64,000 nucleotides of DNA, taken from positions 62,001-126,000 of the forward strand of contig NZ_JACJQO010000008.1 in NCBI RefSeq assembly GCF_014696715.1, in the 5' to 3' direction. A program made the translations under genes and the position numbers. The stretch comes from Pseudanabaena sp. FACHB-2040. Lineage in GTDB: Bacteria > Cyanobacteriota > Cyanobacteriia > Phormidesmidales > Phormidesmidaceae. The notes under the pieces were generated by a model. The model was not told the DNA's origin. It worked only from the letters and a program-made list of their open reading frames with translations, and ran no database searches. Positions 53,408-63,232 of this stretch are shown in pieces (within the stretch, counting starts at the first letter, position 1; the number at the start of each line of letters is the position of its first letter).

Positions 53408-53442
53408 GCGAAACATAACATCAAGGAGAGGTTAGGTTTCGC
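53408..53442 (-). terminator. hairpin between glpK and glpD
   Basis: GCGAAACATAAC (53408-53419) pairs with GTTAGGTTTCGC (53431-53442), one mismatch in 12. The arms match those of the hairpin at 41642. It may attenuate glpK-glpD read-through or be a dispersed repeat. Confidence 0.5.
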
Positions 53443-53518
53443 AGAGGGAGGGATTGGGTTTTCGCAAGACTCAACACCAAACTAAGACCCTTAGAGGGGT
53501 AACTAGGAACAACTGGAT

Positions 53519-55003
53519 CTACCTGTGGCGGGCTTGGGCGACGGCTTGCCGCCAAGATTCACGCAAGGTGGCTCGCTGTTCAGCGCTGATGGCTGGCTCA
53601 AAGCGCTTTTCCATTTGCCAGAGCTGAACGATTTCTTGCTCGCTTTCCCAGTAGCCAACGGCTAGACCGGCCAGGTAAGCTGCGCCCAGAGCCGTTGTTT
53701 CGGTGACTTTGGGCCGCACCACGGGCACACCGAGCACATCGGCCTGGAACTGCATCAGCAGATCGTTGCGGGAAGCTCCGCCATCGACTCGCAGCTCAGT
53801 GAGGTAGAGTTCTGAGTCTTGGCGCATGGCGTCAATCACGTCTGCGGTTTGGTAGGCGATGCTTTCTAGAGCGGCGCGGGCGATATGGGCTGCGGTCGAG
53901 CCGCGAGAGAGGCCGGTGATGGTGCCGCGAGCATAGCTGTCCCAGTAGGGCGCACCTAGACCAACAAAGGCAGGGACAAAGTACACGCCGCCGTTGTCGG
54001 GCACGCTGCAGGCTAGGGCTTCTACGTCTTCGCTGCGCTTGATGATGCCGAGCCCATCGCGCAGCCACTGCACCACGGCCCCAGCAATAAAGACGCTGCC
54101 TTCTAAGGCATAGTCGGTGCGGCCATTGACCCGCCAGGCGACGGTGGTGAGCAGCTTGTGATAGGAGGTGATGGGTTTTTCTCCGATGTTGAGCAACATA
54201 AAGCAGCCGGTACCGTAGGTGTTTTTGGCCATACCGGGCTGGAGAGAAGCTTGGCCAAAGGTGGCTGCCTGCTGGTCTCCGGCGATTCCAGCAATGGGAA
54301 TTTGGGCACCGAGCAAGCCCTCTGCCGTGTAGCCATAGACTTCAGAGCAGCTGCGAACTTCGGGCAGCAGGCTGCGGGGAATGTCGAGCAGGGTGAGTAG
54401 TTCGTCATCCCAGTCGCCAGTATGGATGTTGTAGAACAGGGTGCGGCAGGCGTTGGTGGCGTCGGTAATGTGCAGCGCTCCTTGGGTCAGCTTCCAGACT
54501 AGCCAGGTGTCGATAGTGCCGAAGGCCAGTTCGCCGCGTTCAGCCCTGTCGCGAGCACCGGGGACGTTGTCTAGCAGCCACCTCAGCTTGGTGCCACTGA
54601 AGTAGGCGTCAATCACCAGGCCGGTTTTGCTTTGGAACAGGGCTTCGTGGCCAGCGGCTTTGAGCTGGTCGGCAAACTCGGCGGTGCGGCGATCTTGCCA
54701 GACGATCGCATTGTGAATGGGGCGACCAGTTTTGCGGTCCCACACTAGAGTTGTCTCGCGTTGGTTAGTGATGCCGATAGCGGCAATATCGCTGGCGGCA
54801 ATGCCGATTCTGGCTAGGGCTTCATTGGCAACGCCAATTTGGGAAGACCAGATCTCGTCGGCGTCGTGCTCGACCCAGCCAGACTGGGGAAAGATCTGCT
54901 GAAACTCCTTCTGGGCCAGGGAAAGAATGTTGCCTTGATGGTCGAAGACAATAGCGCGGGAGCTGGTGGTTCCCTGGTCAAAGGCGAGGATGTACTGAGT
55001 CAT
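53519..55003 (-). CDS. glpK: glycerol kinase
   Basis: Translation from ATG 55001-55003 gives 494 residues, the usual length for GlpK; longer in-frame reading upstream adds 56 non-homologous residues. The start [20 protein letters not shown] is the FGGY family phosphate-binding loop. Other signatures are [47 protein letters not shown] and [20 protein letters not shown]. It phosphorylates glycerol with ATP to sn-glycerol 3-phosphate, which GlpD then oxidises. Glycerol released outside by the secreted glycerophosphodiesterase plus phosphatases is a conceivable source, though no uptake facilitator is present. Confidence 0.95.
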   Translation of the reverse strand: MTQYILAFDQGTTSSRAIVFDHQGNILSLAQKEFQQIFPQSGWVEHDADEIWSSQIGVANEALARIGIAASDIAAIGITNQRETTLVWDRKTGRPIHNAIVWQDRRTAEFADQLKAAGHEALFQSKTGLVIDAYFSGTKLRWLLDNVPGARDRAERGELAFGTIDTWLVWKLTQGALHITDATNACRTLFYNIHTGDWDDELLTLLDIPRSLLPEVRSCSEVYGYTAEGLLGAQIPIAGIAGDQQAATFGQASLQPGMAKNTYGTGCFMLLNIGEKPITSYHKLLTTVAWRVNGRTDYALEGSVFIAGAVVQWLRDGLGIIKRSEDVEALACSVPDNGGVYFVPAFVGLGAPYWDSYARGTITGLSRGSTAAHIARAALESIAYQTADVIDAMRQDSELYLTELRVDGGASRNDLLMQFQADVLGVPVVRPKVTETTALGAAYLAGLAVGYWESEQEIVQLWQMEKRFEPAISAEQRATLRESWRQAVAQARHR

Positions 55004-55017
55004 GGAGGTGTCCTTTG

Positions 55018-55344
55018 GGTGTTGACTCTGACCACGGTCGTGTGCCCAACTACGTCTACAGCGAGGGCTATTTGTCGGCACAAGATTTTGAGGAACTGCG
55101 GTGAGAGGGTGTGGTTGGCGACATTGCGACCGTCTTTTTCCGCAAAAATGGCAGCTATCAAGACATTCCACTCAATACTCGGGCTACCGGCCCGGATCTG
55201 TCTCTGTTTCAAAACAGCAGACATGCGCTGTGCGTTGTCTCAGGATTAGGCAAGGTAAACGGTTTGAGATCGGCGTTAATCGGTGGACTGATGAATGAAC
55301 TGATTCTCGATGAACCGACTGCTAGAGCCCTTCTAGATGTGTAA
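55018..55344 (+). pseudogene. SorC/DeoR-type sugar-binding regulator relic
   Basis: One plus-strand frame reads [19 protein letters not shown], a TGA at 55102-55104, then [20 protein letters not shown] and later CVVSGLGKVNGLRSALIGGL and ILDEPTARALLDV before the stop. This matches the C-terminal effector domain of SorC-family regulators (G-A-V-G-D-I-x-x-x-F-F and a terminal D-E-x-T-A-R-A-L-L). The helix-turn-helix half is absent and the frame is broken by the stop. It abuts the start of glpK, so it may once have regulated this carbohydrate locus. Confidence 0.7.
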
Positions 55345-55468
55345 AAGGCTTTAAACAAATCTTAACTTCAGCCCTGCTGCGATCGCCATTTCGTTCACCC
55401 GATAGATATGGCATAAGCCCAGAATCTGCGATGTTAGCGGGAGTATCTACGATTGGATAGCTTGAGTC

Positions 55469-56359
55469 ATGATTGGCAATAGTCTGAAAACGGCGGCGCT
55501 GCTGGGCCTGTTGAGTGGTCTTTTGGTGTTGGCCGGATACTATCTAGTGGGCGATGAGCGAGGACTCTATGCAGGGCTGGCCATTGCGGCATTTACTAGC
55601 TTTAGCTCCTGGTTTTACTCCGACAAAGCAGCGCTGGCGGCGTTTCAGGCCCAGCCTTTGCCCCAGGAGGAAGCGCCTGACCTCTATGAGCGGGTAGCGC
55701 GGCTGAGCGATCGCGCAGGTATTCCTACGCCCAACATTTACATTGTTCGCAATGAGTCGCCCAACGCCTTTGCCACCGGGCGCGACCCCAACCACGCTGC
55801 CGTTGCCGTGACGCAGGGCATTCTCGATCTGCTCTCGCCTGAGGAGCTAGAGGGCGTTTTGGCCCACGAACTAGTGCACGTGCGCAACCGAGATACCTTG
55901 ACTCAGGCCGTGGCTGGAACGATTGCCGGAGCCTTGACTTTTTTGGGCCGTATTCTTACCTTTGGCGCTCTGTATTTTCCTGTTTCTCGCAATGACCGTC
56001 GAGGCGGCAACCCGCTGGCAATTCTGTTTTTGGTGATTTTGGCTCCGCTGTCGGCCACGCTGATTCAGCTGGCTATTTCTCGCACCCGTGAGTTTGCAGC
56101 TGATGCGGGAGCTGCCGAGATTACAGAGCATCCCCTAGCGCTGGCAACGGCGCTGGAGAAGTTAGAGCGGGTGGGCCACCAAATTCCAATGAACGGCAAC
56201 CCCGCCTTATCGCCGCTGCTAATTATCAACCCGCTGTCTAAGGAAGGGCTGCAAAGCCTATTTCGCACCCATCCCTCGACCGAAGCCCGGATTGAGCGGC
56301 TAAAGCAGCTGGCCGAAAAACTACAAACCCCTGCTTTAGTGTCGCAAACAGCGTCATAA
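55469..56359 (+). CDS. htpX: membrane zinc metalloprotease HtpX (M48B)
   Basis: The 296-residue protein has two N-terminal membrane spans (about residues 7-27 and 31-47), the zinc motif LAHELVHVRNRD with His133, Glu134 and His137, two further spans, and the third-ligand segment SRTREFAADAGAAEI. RTHPSTEARIERL near the C-terminus is a standard family block. HtpX degrades damaged membrane proteins under heat or envelope stress. It starts 125 bases after the SorC relic and appears to be a single gene. Confidence 0.93.
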   Translation: MIGNSLKTAALLGLLSGLLVLAGYYLVGDERGLYAGLAIAAFTSFSSWFYSDKAALAAFQAQPLPQEEAPDLYERVARLSDRAGIPTPNIYIVRNESPNAFATGRDPNHAAVAVTQGILDLLSPEELEGVLAHELVHVRNRDTLTQAVAGTIAGALTFLGRILTFGALYFPVSRNDRRGGNPLAILFLVILAPLSATLIQLAISRTREFAADAGAAEITEHPLALATALEKLERVGHQIPMNGNPALSPLLIINPLSKEGLQSLFRTHPSTEARIERLKQLAEKLQTPALVSQTAS

Positions 56360-56381
56360 AACTAGGCCGGTTTATAGCAGT

Positions 56382-56532
56382 GCAGACCAGCTTCGCTTTA
56401 TGGGGCGGGTGCTCCGAGATGAGGGTATCTACCCCGAGCACCCCAATCTGCCCTTTATTCTGATTGGTGACAACGGCTAGAAAGATTCTGAAATTTTGGA
56501 GCTGCTCGCATCTGCCCACCACGCCGCTGCCT
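56382..56532 (+). pseudogene. App1/DUF2183-like phosphatase relic with two nonsense codons
   Basis: The plus strand reads LRFMGRVLRDEGIYPEHPN and LPFILIGDNG, then TAG (56478-56480), KDSEILELLASAHHAAA and a second TAG. The segment resembles the LPF-x-LIGD-x-G-Q-x-D-P-E-I-Y block of App1/DUF2183 phosphatidate phosphatase-like proteins. The first TAG could derive from CAG. Only about 50 codons remain. The rest of this intergenic region shows no gene. Confidence 0.45.
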
Positions 56533-56692
56533 AGGGCTGGATCTCGCCCGAAGCGGCAGTGAAGCCCAGGGTACAGTTAAAAAGCGGAACCGCGAAACTA
56601 AACATCTTTCTAAAGTAGAAAGATTTAGAAGAAAGCAATGACCTATGCTTTGTTGAGGAAAATTAAAAGCATTTGCTACAGCTGCTAACCTA

Positions 56693-58738
56693 ATGCGGGA
56701 AAATGCCGACAAAACGAAGGAACAGCTTCTCAGTGAGATTGCTCTGCTACGTCAGCGAGTACAGGTTCTAGAACTCTTCGCAGAGCAAGCGCACCAGCAG
56801 GAGCAAGCCCTTCACCAGCAGTTGGCAGAAGAGCAGACCCACCTTCGCTTAGTCAACTATTCGCTGCAGGCGCTCCAGCAGCAGGCATCCATTCTGTTTG
56901 AGGTCATTCCCGATGCGCTCATCTGTGTTGATAACCAGTGGCGCTATACCGTTGTCAACGGCCATGCCGAGGTTCTACTCAGTAGAGCTCGTTCCTCTCT
57001 GCTAGGCAAAAATGTTTGGCAGACTTTTCCTAGCCTGGTTGGCACTCAAGCCTATAGCCTCAGCTGTCGGGCAATGGCCGAGCAGGTGCCGATCGAATAT
57101 GAGGAGTTTTATTCAGAATTTGAAAAGTGGTTTGCCATTCGCCTATATCCCTCTTCCACAGGGCTGTCGATCTACTTTCGAGATGTCACTCAGGCCAAGC
57201 AGGCCGAGCAGGAGCTGCAGCGCTCCAGTCAACGAATTGTTCGAATTTTAGAGAGCATTACAGACGGTTTTGCCGCCTTTGACCGCGACTGGCGCTACAC
57301 CTACATCAACCAGCGGGCCGCCGAGATGGTCTGCAAAACTCAAGAAGAGCTGCTGGGCCAGGTAGTTTGGGAGGTGTTTCCAGAATCGGTGGGCACCGCT
57401 TTTTACGACGCGTATCACCGAGCGGTGGCAGAGCAGGTGCAGGTTGATATGGAGGCGTTTTATCCGGGCTTTGATGCCTGGTTTCGGATTCGGGCTTACC
57501 CGTCACCGGAGGGGCTGTCGGTTTACTACCAGGATGTAACCCAGGAGAAACAGGCAGAGACCGAGCGCAACGACCTGCTGCAGCGAGAGCAGGCCGCCCG
57601 CCAGCAGGCAGAAGCGGCTAACCGCATCAAGGATGAGTTTTTGGCGGTGCTCTCCCACGAACTGAGGACGCCGCTCAACCCCATTGTTGGCTGGACCCGG
57701 ATGCTGCTGACTAGCAACCTGAGCGAAGTGAAGCGACAAAATGCCTTAGAAACGATTGATCGCAATGCTCGATCGCTCTCTCAACTAATCGAGGATCTGC
57801 TGGATGTGTCGCGCATTTTGCAGGGCAAGCTGGTGCTGCAAAGCATTCCTGTTAATCTGGTAGTCATCATTGCCTCGGCCCTAGAAACAGTCAGGCTGGC
57901 AGCAGAAGCCCGCTCCATTGATCTGCAAACAGACCTGATACCCCACACCGGGCTGCTGCTGGGAGATGCCCATCGGCTACAGCAGGTCATCTGGAACTTG
58001 CTGTCCAACGCAATTAAGTTCACGCCGGTTGGGGGCCGGGTGGAGGTGCGTTTGGCCTACACCGACGCCTATGCTCAAATTGAGGTGAGCGACACCGGTC
58101 AAGGCATTGAGCCGCATTTTTTACCGCACATTTTCGACCACTTTCGCCAGGCCGATGCAACCACAACGCGAAACTCTGGCGGGCTGGGGTTGGGGCTTGC
58201 GATCGCACGTCACATTGTCGAGCTGCATGGCGGCACAGTGGCGGCACAGAGTCCGGGCCTGGGCAAGGGCACAACCTTTACCGTAAAGCTACCGCTGCAG
58301 GGAGACAGCCGCCCCAGTCCGGCGCAGGTGTCTCTCTCAGTAGCCCAGGCCTCTCTAGCCGGAACGCGGGTGCTGATCGTAGATGATGACGAAGACACCC
58401 GAAATTTAACGGCGCACATTTTGGAGCAGAGCGGGGCCCTCACCACCGTAACCACATCAGCCCAAGAGGCCCTAGTGGCGTTGGCCCAGTCTCACCCCGA
58501 CATTTTGGTCAGCGACATTGGTATGCCGGAGGTCGATGGGTACATGCTGATTCGCCAAATCCGGCAGCTGCCAGCAGCAGCAGGAGGACAGATGCCAGCG
58601 ATCGCATTGACGGCCTACGCTGGAGAGGTGGATCAGCAGCGGGTGCTGGCGGCAGGCTTTCAGCGGCATATCACCAAGCCTATCGATCCGGCTGATTTAA
58701 TCAATGCAATCTCAGAGGTGATCAGTTCCCCTGCTTAG
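56693..58738 (+). CDS. PAS-containing hybrid sensor histidine kinase
   Basis: The 681-residue protein is cytoplasmic. Order: a coiled coil (1-60), two PAS domains (about 65-170 and 185-290), a HisKA helix with phosphoacceptor His322 in VLSHELRTPLNP, an ATPase domain with N-box WNLLSNAIKF, G1 VSDTGQGI and G2 SGGLGLGLAIA, then a receiver domain with Asp608 in LVSDIGMPEVDGY and Lys in HITKPID. It can autophosphorylate and pass phosphate to its own receiver. The two PAS domains are alike, both starting from a D-x-x-W-R-Y-T-x-x-N strand, and suggest redox, light or ligand sensing. It is followed 25 bases later by a second kinase. Confidence 0.92.
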   Translation: MRENADKTKEQLLSEIALLRQRVQVLELFAEQAHQQEQALHQQLAEEQTHLRLVNYSLQALQQQASILFEVIPDALICVDNQWRYTVVNGHAEVLLSRARSSLLGKNVWQTFPSLVGTQAYSLSCRAMAEQVPIEYEEFYSEFEKWFAIRLYPSSTGLSIYFRDVTQAKQAEQELQRSSQRIVRILESITDGFAAFDRDWRYTYINQRAAEMVCKTQEELLGQVVWEVFPESVGTAFYDAYHRAVAEQVQVDMEAFYPGFDAWFRIRAYPSPEGLSVYYQDVTQEKQAETERNDLLQREQAARQQAEAANRIKDEFLAVLSHELRTPLNPIVGWTRMLLTSNLSEVKRQNALETIDRNARSLSQLIEDLLDVSRILQGKLVLQSIPVNLVVIIASALETVRLAAEARSIDLQTDLIPHTGLLLGDAHRLQQVIWNLLSNAIKFTPVGGRVEVRLAYTDAYAQIEVSDTGQGIEPHFLPHIFDHFRQADATTTRNSGGLGLGLAIARHIVELHGGTVAAQSPGLGKGTTFTVKLPLQGDSRPSPAQVSLSVAQASLAGTRVLIVDDDEDTRNLTAHILEQSGALTTVTTSAQEALVALAQSHPDILVSDIGMPEVDGYMLIRQIRQLPAAAGGQMPAIALTAYAGEVDQQRVLAAGFQRHITKPIDPADLINAISEVISSPA

Positions 58739-58763
58739 CTAGCGCAGAAGGTCAGGAGACACC

Positions 58764-61700
58764 GTGAATTATCCATACCGCCTCTGGCCAGCCCTCTCGT
58801 TTCATAGAGCAGCTAAAGCTGCAGCAGTCTTTGTCATCACTGTTGGCTGCTTAGTTTTGCTCGGCTGGCTTTTAGACATCGACCTGCTTAAAACAGCCCT
58901 ACCGGGTTCGGTGACCTTGCGCCCCACCACGGCGCTAGGGCTGATGTTGGCAGGCACCACACTGCTGCTGCTGAGCGAACCTACCACGCCCAAACAGCAT
59001 CGGCTGAGTCAGTTCGGCAGCCTAGGGGTGATCGCCGTTGGCCTAACTACCCTGATTAACTACGTCTCTAACTGGCCTCTGACGATCAATCCCTTATTTT
59101 TTACCCATTACATAGAGTTTTTTCCCTCGGCCCCAATAGGCCATATGTCGCCGCTGACCGGCATCTGCTTTGTCTTACTGGGCAGCGCCTTGGGCATCAG
59201 CAGCACTCGCTACCAGTGGCGTGATCATCAGGAGCGCTGGGTAGAAATCCTGGCGCTGGCCAGTAGCCTGATCTCGGCCCAGGTGCTTGTGGCCTACCTC
59301 TATCAGGTAGAGCCAATCATTCGGTTTACTGCCTACCCACAGATGCCTTTACACGGGGCGATCTCGTTTATGGTGCTGGCAGCAGGCCTGGTTTTGACCC
59401 AACCACAGCAGGGGTTCGTTGGCATTATGACAGCAGACAGCGTTGGAGGAGCAGTGGCCCGCCGCTTGCTGCCCGCTGCGATCGCAGTGCCCCTAATCCT
59501 TGGCGGGTTTCGCATTGTCGCAGCTCGCATGGGCCTGTTTGATCCTGACTTTGGCACGTCTTTGCTGGCTGTCCTACACACCTTGATCTTTGCCGGTATT
59601 GTCGCCTGGAATGCCCAACAGCTCCACCGCATTGATCTGCAGCGGCAGGCAGCCCTCAGAGCCTTGGCTCAAGCCAATGAAGCGCTAGAAGACCGGATTG
59701 AGGAGCGCACAGCCCAGCTACAGGCCGCCAACGAGCGATTGAACCTGGCCATTGATGGGGCTGGCATGGCAACTTGGGATGTGGATCTGCAGAGCGGCAC
59801 AACCCTGTGGTCAGCCCACGCCTTTCGGCTAATGGGGTATGAGTCTGCACCCAGCGGCGAAGCTACGTGGGAGATGTGGCAGAGTCGCATTCACGCTGAT
59901 GATCTAGATTGGGTTTCGCAAGGGATTGAAGCGGCCAGACAGAATCATCAGCTCTGCTGCCCAGAGCACCGCATTATTCGAGCAGACAATGGGCAGATAG
60001 CCTGGCTGCGGATGTTTGGGCGATTTCTCTACAGCTCCACTGGGCAAGCCACCCGCTTTGTGGCCGTTCTCTTTGACGATACCGCACGTAAGCAGACCCA
60101 GGAAGAACGCGATCGCTTCTTCACCCTGTCGCTTGACATGCTCTGTATTGCCGGTACTGATGGCTATTTCAAGCAGATCAACCCTGCTTGGGAAAATACT
60201 CTAGGCTACAGCCAGGCAGAACTCCTGGCCCAACCCTATCTCACCCTAGTTCACCCCGACGATCAAAGAGAAACCGCTGTAGAAGCAGGAGGCGTATCTG
60301 AGGGAGGCGCGTCTTTCCGTTTTGAAAATCGTTACCGCTGCAAAGACGGTTCATACAGGTGGCTCTCTTGGTCATCGGTCTTAAATGCCGAGAGTAGTTT
60401 AATCTATGCAGTCGCGCGGGATGTTACGGCTCAAAAACAAACTGAGCAGCAGCTAGCGGAGCAGGCCGCTACCCTACAAAGACAGGCTGACTTACTGAAC
60501 TTGGCCTACGAAGCAATTTTCGTGCGCAGCCAGCAAGGCACCATTACCTACTGGAACCGGGGGGCAGAGGCCATGTACGGCTGGTCACAGCAGGAGGTGC
60601 TGGGGCACAGCCCTCAAACTCTGCTGCAAACCCAGATGCCAGATTCTATCAGCAGCCTCAATGCTTTGGTCCTAGAGCAGGAGCGCTGGCAGGGAGAACT
60701 CAAGCACACCTGCAAAGACGGTCACCAAATCATCGTTGAGAGCCGTCAGGTATTGATTCGTGATGAAGCGGGCCGCCCCACCGGATTTTTAGAAGTCAAT
60801 CGCGATATCACTGAGCGCAAGCAGATTGAGCAGGTTCAACAGCAGCTCGCCACCATTGTTGAAAATAGCCCTGACTTTGTGGCCACGGCAGATCTCGACG
60901 GACAGCTGCGCTACCTCAACCCGGCCGGTCGGGCACTGGTCGGGCTAAATCCCACCGAGCCGATCCGCCATCTCAATGGCAAGGACTTTCACCTGCCAGA
61001 GCGCAGCGCCTTTATGGAAAATCAGATGATGGCCACGCTGCTGGAGCAGGGCGTTTGGCAGGGAGAAACCCTGCTGCGGCACTTCCAATCAGGAGAGCTG
61101 ATTCCGGTGTATCAGACGGCTTTTGTTATGCGCGATCGCAAAACCGGCCACCCGTTGAGCATTGCCACCGTCATTCGCGATATTCGAGAACGCAAGCAGG
61201 CAGAAGCCGACCTGCGTGAAGGCGAGAAGCGATTTCGCGCAGCCGTTCTCCATGCACCTCTGCCGATTATTCTGCACGCTGAAGATGGCGAAGTCGTAGA
61301 AGTCAACCGCTCTTGGACAGACCTATCTGGATATTCTCATGAGGAAATTCCCACCATCGCAGACTGGACAGAAAAAGCCTACGGCAACCGGCAGGAAGTT
61401 GTGCAGTCAGACATTGAGCATCTGCATCATCTTGACCACAGAGTTTCAGAAGGCGCATACACGATCAAAACCCGCTCAGGTGAAACTCGGGTTTGGGACT
61501 TTTACTCCGCCCCCTTGGGCCAGCTTTCCGACGGCAGAAGTTTGGTCATCAGCACAGCAATTGATATCACTGAGCGCAACCAGGCAGAAACAAATCTGCA
61601 GGAATCGCTCAAGGATCTGGCTGACTTCAAGTTTGCCCTCGATCAGTCTTCCATTGTTGCCATGACCGACGCCCAAGGCATCATTATCTACGTCAATGAC

Positions 61701-62762
61701 AAATTCTGCGAGCTGTCGCAGTACTCCGCAGAAGAGCTAATCGGGCAGAACCATCGCATCATTAATTCCGGCTACCATTCCAGAGCTTTTTTCCACCAGA
61801 TGTGGGCCACGATCTCAGCCGGGCAGGTGTGGCAGGGAGAGATTAGAAACCGTGCTAAAGACGGCACCTTTTACTGGGTTGCCACAACCATTGTGCCCTT
61901 TCTAGATCCCCAGGGCAGGCCGTATCAATACATTGCAGTACGCTCCGATATCACTGCTCGCAAAGCAGCAGAAGCCAACTTACAGCAGCTCAATGTCACC
62001 CTAGAGCAGCGGGTCGAAAAGCGCACCGCCCAGCTACAGGAGTCTAACCGAGATCTAGAAGCTTTTTCCTACACGGTGGCCCATGACCTGCGGGCTCCGC
62101 TGCGGGGCATTCAAGGATTTGCTCAGGCGCTGCTAGAAGACTACGGCGACCAGCTAGACGAAACTGCCCAGGAGTACATTCAGAGCATTTTTGAAGGCAC
62201 CCACCGAATGAACCAGCTGGTCGATGACCTGCTAGCGTACAGCCGCCTCAGCCGCGAACAGGTGCGCCTGACAACAGTTTCCTTGGCCCATGTCGTCGCG
62301 GAGGCCCAAGACCAGCTTGCAGCAGATTTGCAGGAGCAGCAGGCCCAAGTCGTCGTCGCCAATTCCCTGCCCAGCGTGATTGGGCAGCGGCCCGTTTTAG
62401 TGCAGATGGTGGTCAATCTGCTGTCCAATGCAGTCAAGTTTGTGCCTGCAGGCAGTCAGCCCCAAGTGCGAATCTGGGCCGAGGGGCTAACAGACTCAGC
62501 CGCTGGAGTTACCTCCGATTCACCTTCTTCAGCACGAGTGCGTCTTTGGGTCGAAGACAACGGTATTGGTATTGAGCCAGAGTATCGAGAGCAGATATTT
62601 GGCGTTTTTGAACGGCTGCACAGCAGAGACGCTTATCCAGGCACAGGCATTGGGCTGGCAATTGTGCGAAAGGGCGCAGAGCGCTTAGGTGGACGAGTTG
62701 GTGTAGAGACTGCTCCAGGCCAGGGCAGTCGTTTTTGGATTGAGCTACGGGGAGCGGAATGA
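58764..62762 (+). CDS. membrane multi-PAS sensor histidine kinase
   Basis: GTG 58764 has AGGAG six bases upstream. The 1,332-residue protein has about eight membrane spans in residues 18-290, then a coiled coil and a chain of about six PAS/PAC modules (350-1080), each ending in D-I-T-x-R-K or a variant such as VARDVTAQKQ, VNRDITERKQ or VRSDITARKA. The kinase part has His1107 in TVAHDLRAPLRGIQGF, N-box VNLLSNAVKF, and G boxes VEDNGIGIEP and GTGIGLAIVRKGAERLGG, the phytochrome/Cph1-like class. No receiver is attached; instead two single-domain regulators follow, the first overlapping its stop codon. The ligand is unknown. Confidence 0.92.
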   Translation: MNYPYRLWPALSFHRAAKAAAVFVITVGCLVLLGWLLDIDLLKTALPGSVTLRPTTALGLMLAGTTLLLLSEPTTPKQHRLSQFGSLGVIAVGLTTLINYVSNWPLTINPLFFTHYIEFFPSAPIGHMSPLTGICFVLLGSALGISSTRYQWRDHQERWVEILALASSLISAQVLVAYLYQVEPIIRFTAYPQMPLHGAISFMVLAAGLVLTQPQQGFVGIMTADSVGGAVARRLLPAAIAVPLILGGFRIVAARMGLFDPDFGTSLLAVLHTLIFAGIVAWNAQQLHRIDLQRQAALRALAQANEALEDRIEERTAQLQAANERLNLAIDGAGMATWDVDLQSGTTLWSAHAFRLMGYESAPSGEATWEMWQSRIHADDLDWVSQGIEAARQNHQLCCPEHRIIRADNGQIAWLRMFGRFLYSSTGQATRFVAVLFDDTARKQTQEERDRFFTLSLDMLCIAGTDGYFKQINPAWENTLGYSQAELLAQPYLTLVHPDDQRETAVEAGGVSEGGASFRFENRYRCKDGSYRWLSWSSVLNAESSLIYAVARDVTAQKQTEQQLAEQAATLQRQADLLNLAYEAIFVRSQQGTITYWNRGAEAMYGWSQQEVLGHSPQTLLQTQMPDSISSLNALVLEQERWQGELKHTCKDGHQIIVESRQVLIRDEAGRPTGFLEVNRDITERKQIEQVQQQLATIVENSPDFVATADLDGQLRYLNPAGRALVGLNPTEPIRHLNGKDFHLPERSAFMENQMMATLLEQGVWQGETLLRHFQSGELIPVYQTAFVMRDRKTGHPLSIATVIRDIRERKQAEADLREGEKRFRAAVLHAPLPIILHAEDGEVVEVNRSWTDLSGYSHEEIPTIADWTEKAYGNRQEVVQSDIEHLHHLDHRVSEGAYTIKTRSGETRVWDFYSAPLGQLSDGRSLVISTAIDITERNQAETNLQESLKDLADFKFALDQSSIVAMTDAQGIIIYVNDKFCELSQYSAEELIGQNHRIINSGYHSRAFFHQMWATISAGQVWQGEIRNRAKDGTFYWVATTIVPFLDPQGRPYQYIAVRSDITARKAAEANLQQLNVTLEQRVEKRTAQLQESNRDLEAFSYTVAHDLRAPLRGIQGFAQALLEDYGDQLDETAQEYIQSIFEGTHRMNQLVDDLLAYSRLSREQVRLTTVSLAHVVAEAQDQLAADLQEQQAQVVVANSLPSVIGQRPVLVQMVVNLLSNAVKFVPAGSQPQVRIWAEGLTDSAAGVTSDSPSSARVRLWVEDNGIGIEPEYREQIFGVFERLHSRDAYPGTGIGLAIVRKGAERLGGRVGVETAPGQGSRFWIELRGAE

Positions 62763-63211
62763 GCAGTTTGCATCACACCATTTTGCTGGTGGAAGATGAT
62801 CCGGGCGATGTCTTTAGAATCCAAAGGGCGTTTCGCAAGGCTAATGTAGTCAGCCCTCTGGAAGTGGTCACCGATGGGGAGCAGGCGATTCACTATCTTC
62901 AGGGGCAGGGCGTTTATCAAGACCGCGATCGCTACCCGGTGCCTATCTTGGTGCTGCTCGATCTCAAGCTGCCACGTTACTCCGGCTTTGAAGTTTTAAC
63001 CTGGTTGAGAGATGAATCCACCCTAAAGCACTTGCCAGTTGTGGTTCTGACGTCCTCGGAATATCAGATAGATATTGACCGTGCCTACGCCCTAGGGGCT
63101 AATTCCTACCTGGTTAAGCCGCCCGACACCGATGGGCTGCTAGAAATGGTAAAAGCGGTTGGTTTGTTTTGGCTAATTTTCAACCGTCCTCCGCAATTGG
63201 GCATTAGTTGA
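62759..63211 (+). CDS. single-domain response regulator (Rcp1 type)
   Basis: ATG 62759 overlaps the kinase stop (ATGA), so translation is coupled. The 150-residue protein is one receiver domain with acidic pocket LVEDDPGD, phosphoacceptor Asp68 in VLLDLKLPRYSG, Thr/Ser at VVLTSSE and Lys in YLVKPP. The E-D-D-P-G-D and long L-Q-G-Q-G-x-Y-x-D-R insert are typical of Rcp1-like partners of phytochrome-type kinases. It should be phosphorylated by the kinase before it. There is no output domain. Confidence 0.9.
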   Translation: MSSLHHTILLVEDDPGDVFRIQRAFRKANVVSPLEVVTDGEQAIHYLQGQGVYQDRDRYPVPILVLLDLKLPRYSGFEVLTWLRDESTLKHLPVVVLTSSEYQIDIDRAYALGANSYLVKPPDTDGLLEMVKAVGLFWLIFNRPPQLGIS

Positions 63212-63232
63212 GTTTGGTGTGTAGAAAGAAAG

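Noticed and set aside
55004-55171. 56-residue N-terminal extension of glycerol kinase
   Set aside because: Not related to GlpK and overlaps the SorC relic on the other strand; the standard GlpK start is at 55003.
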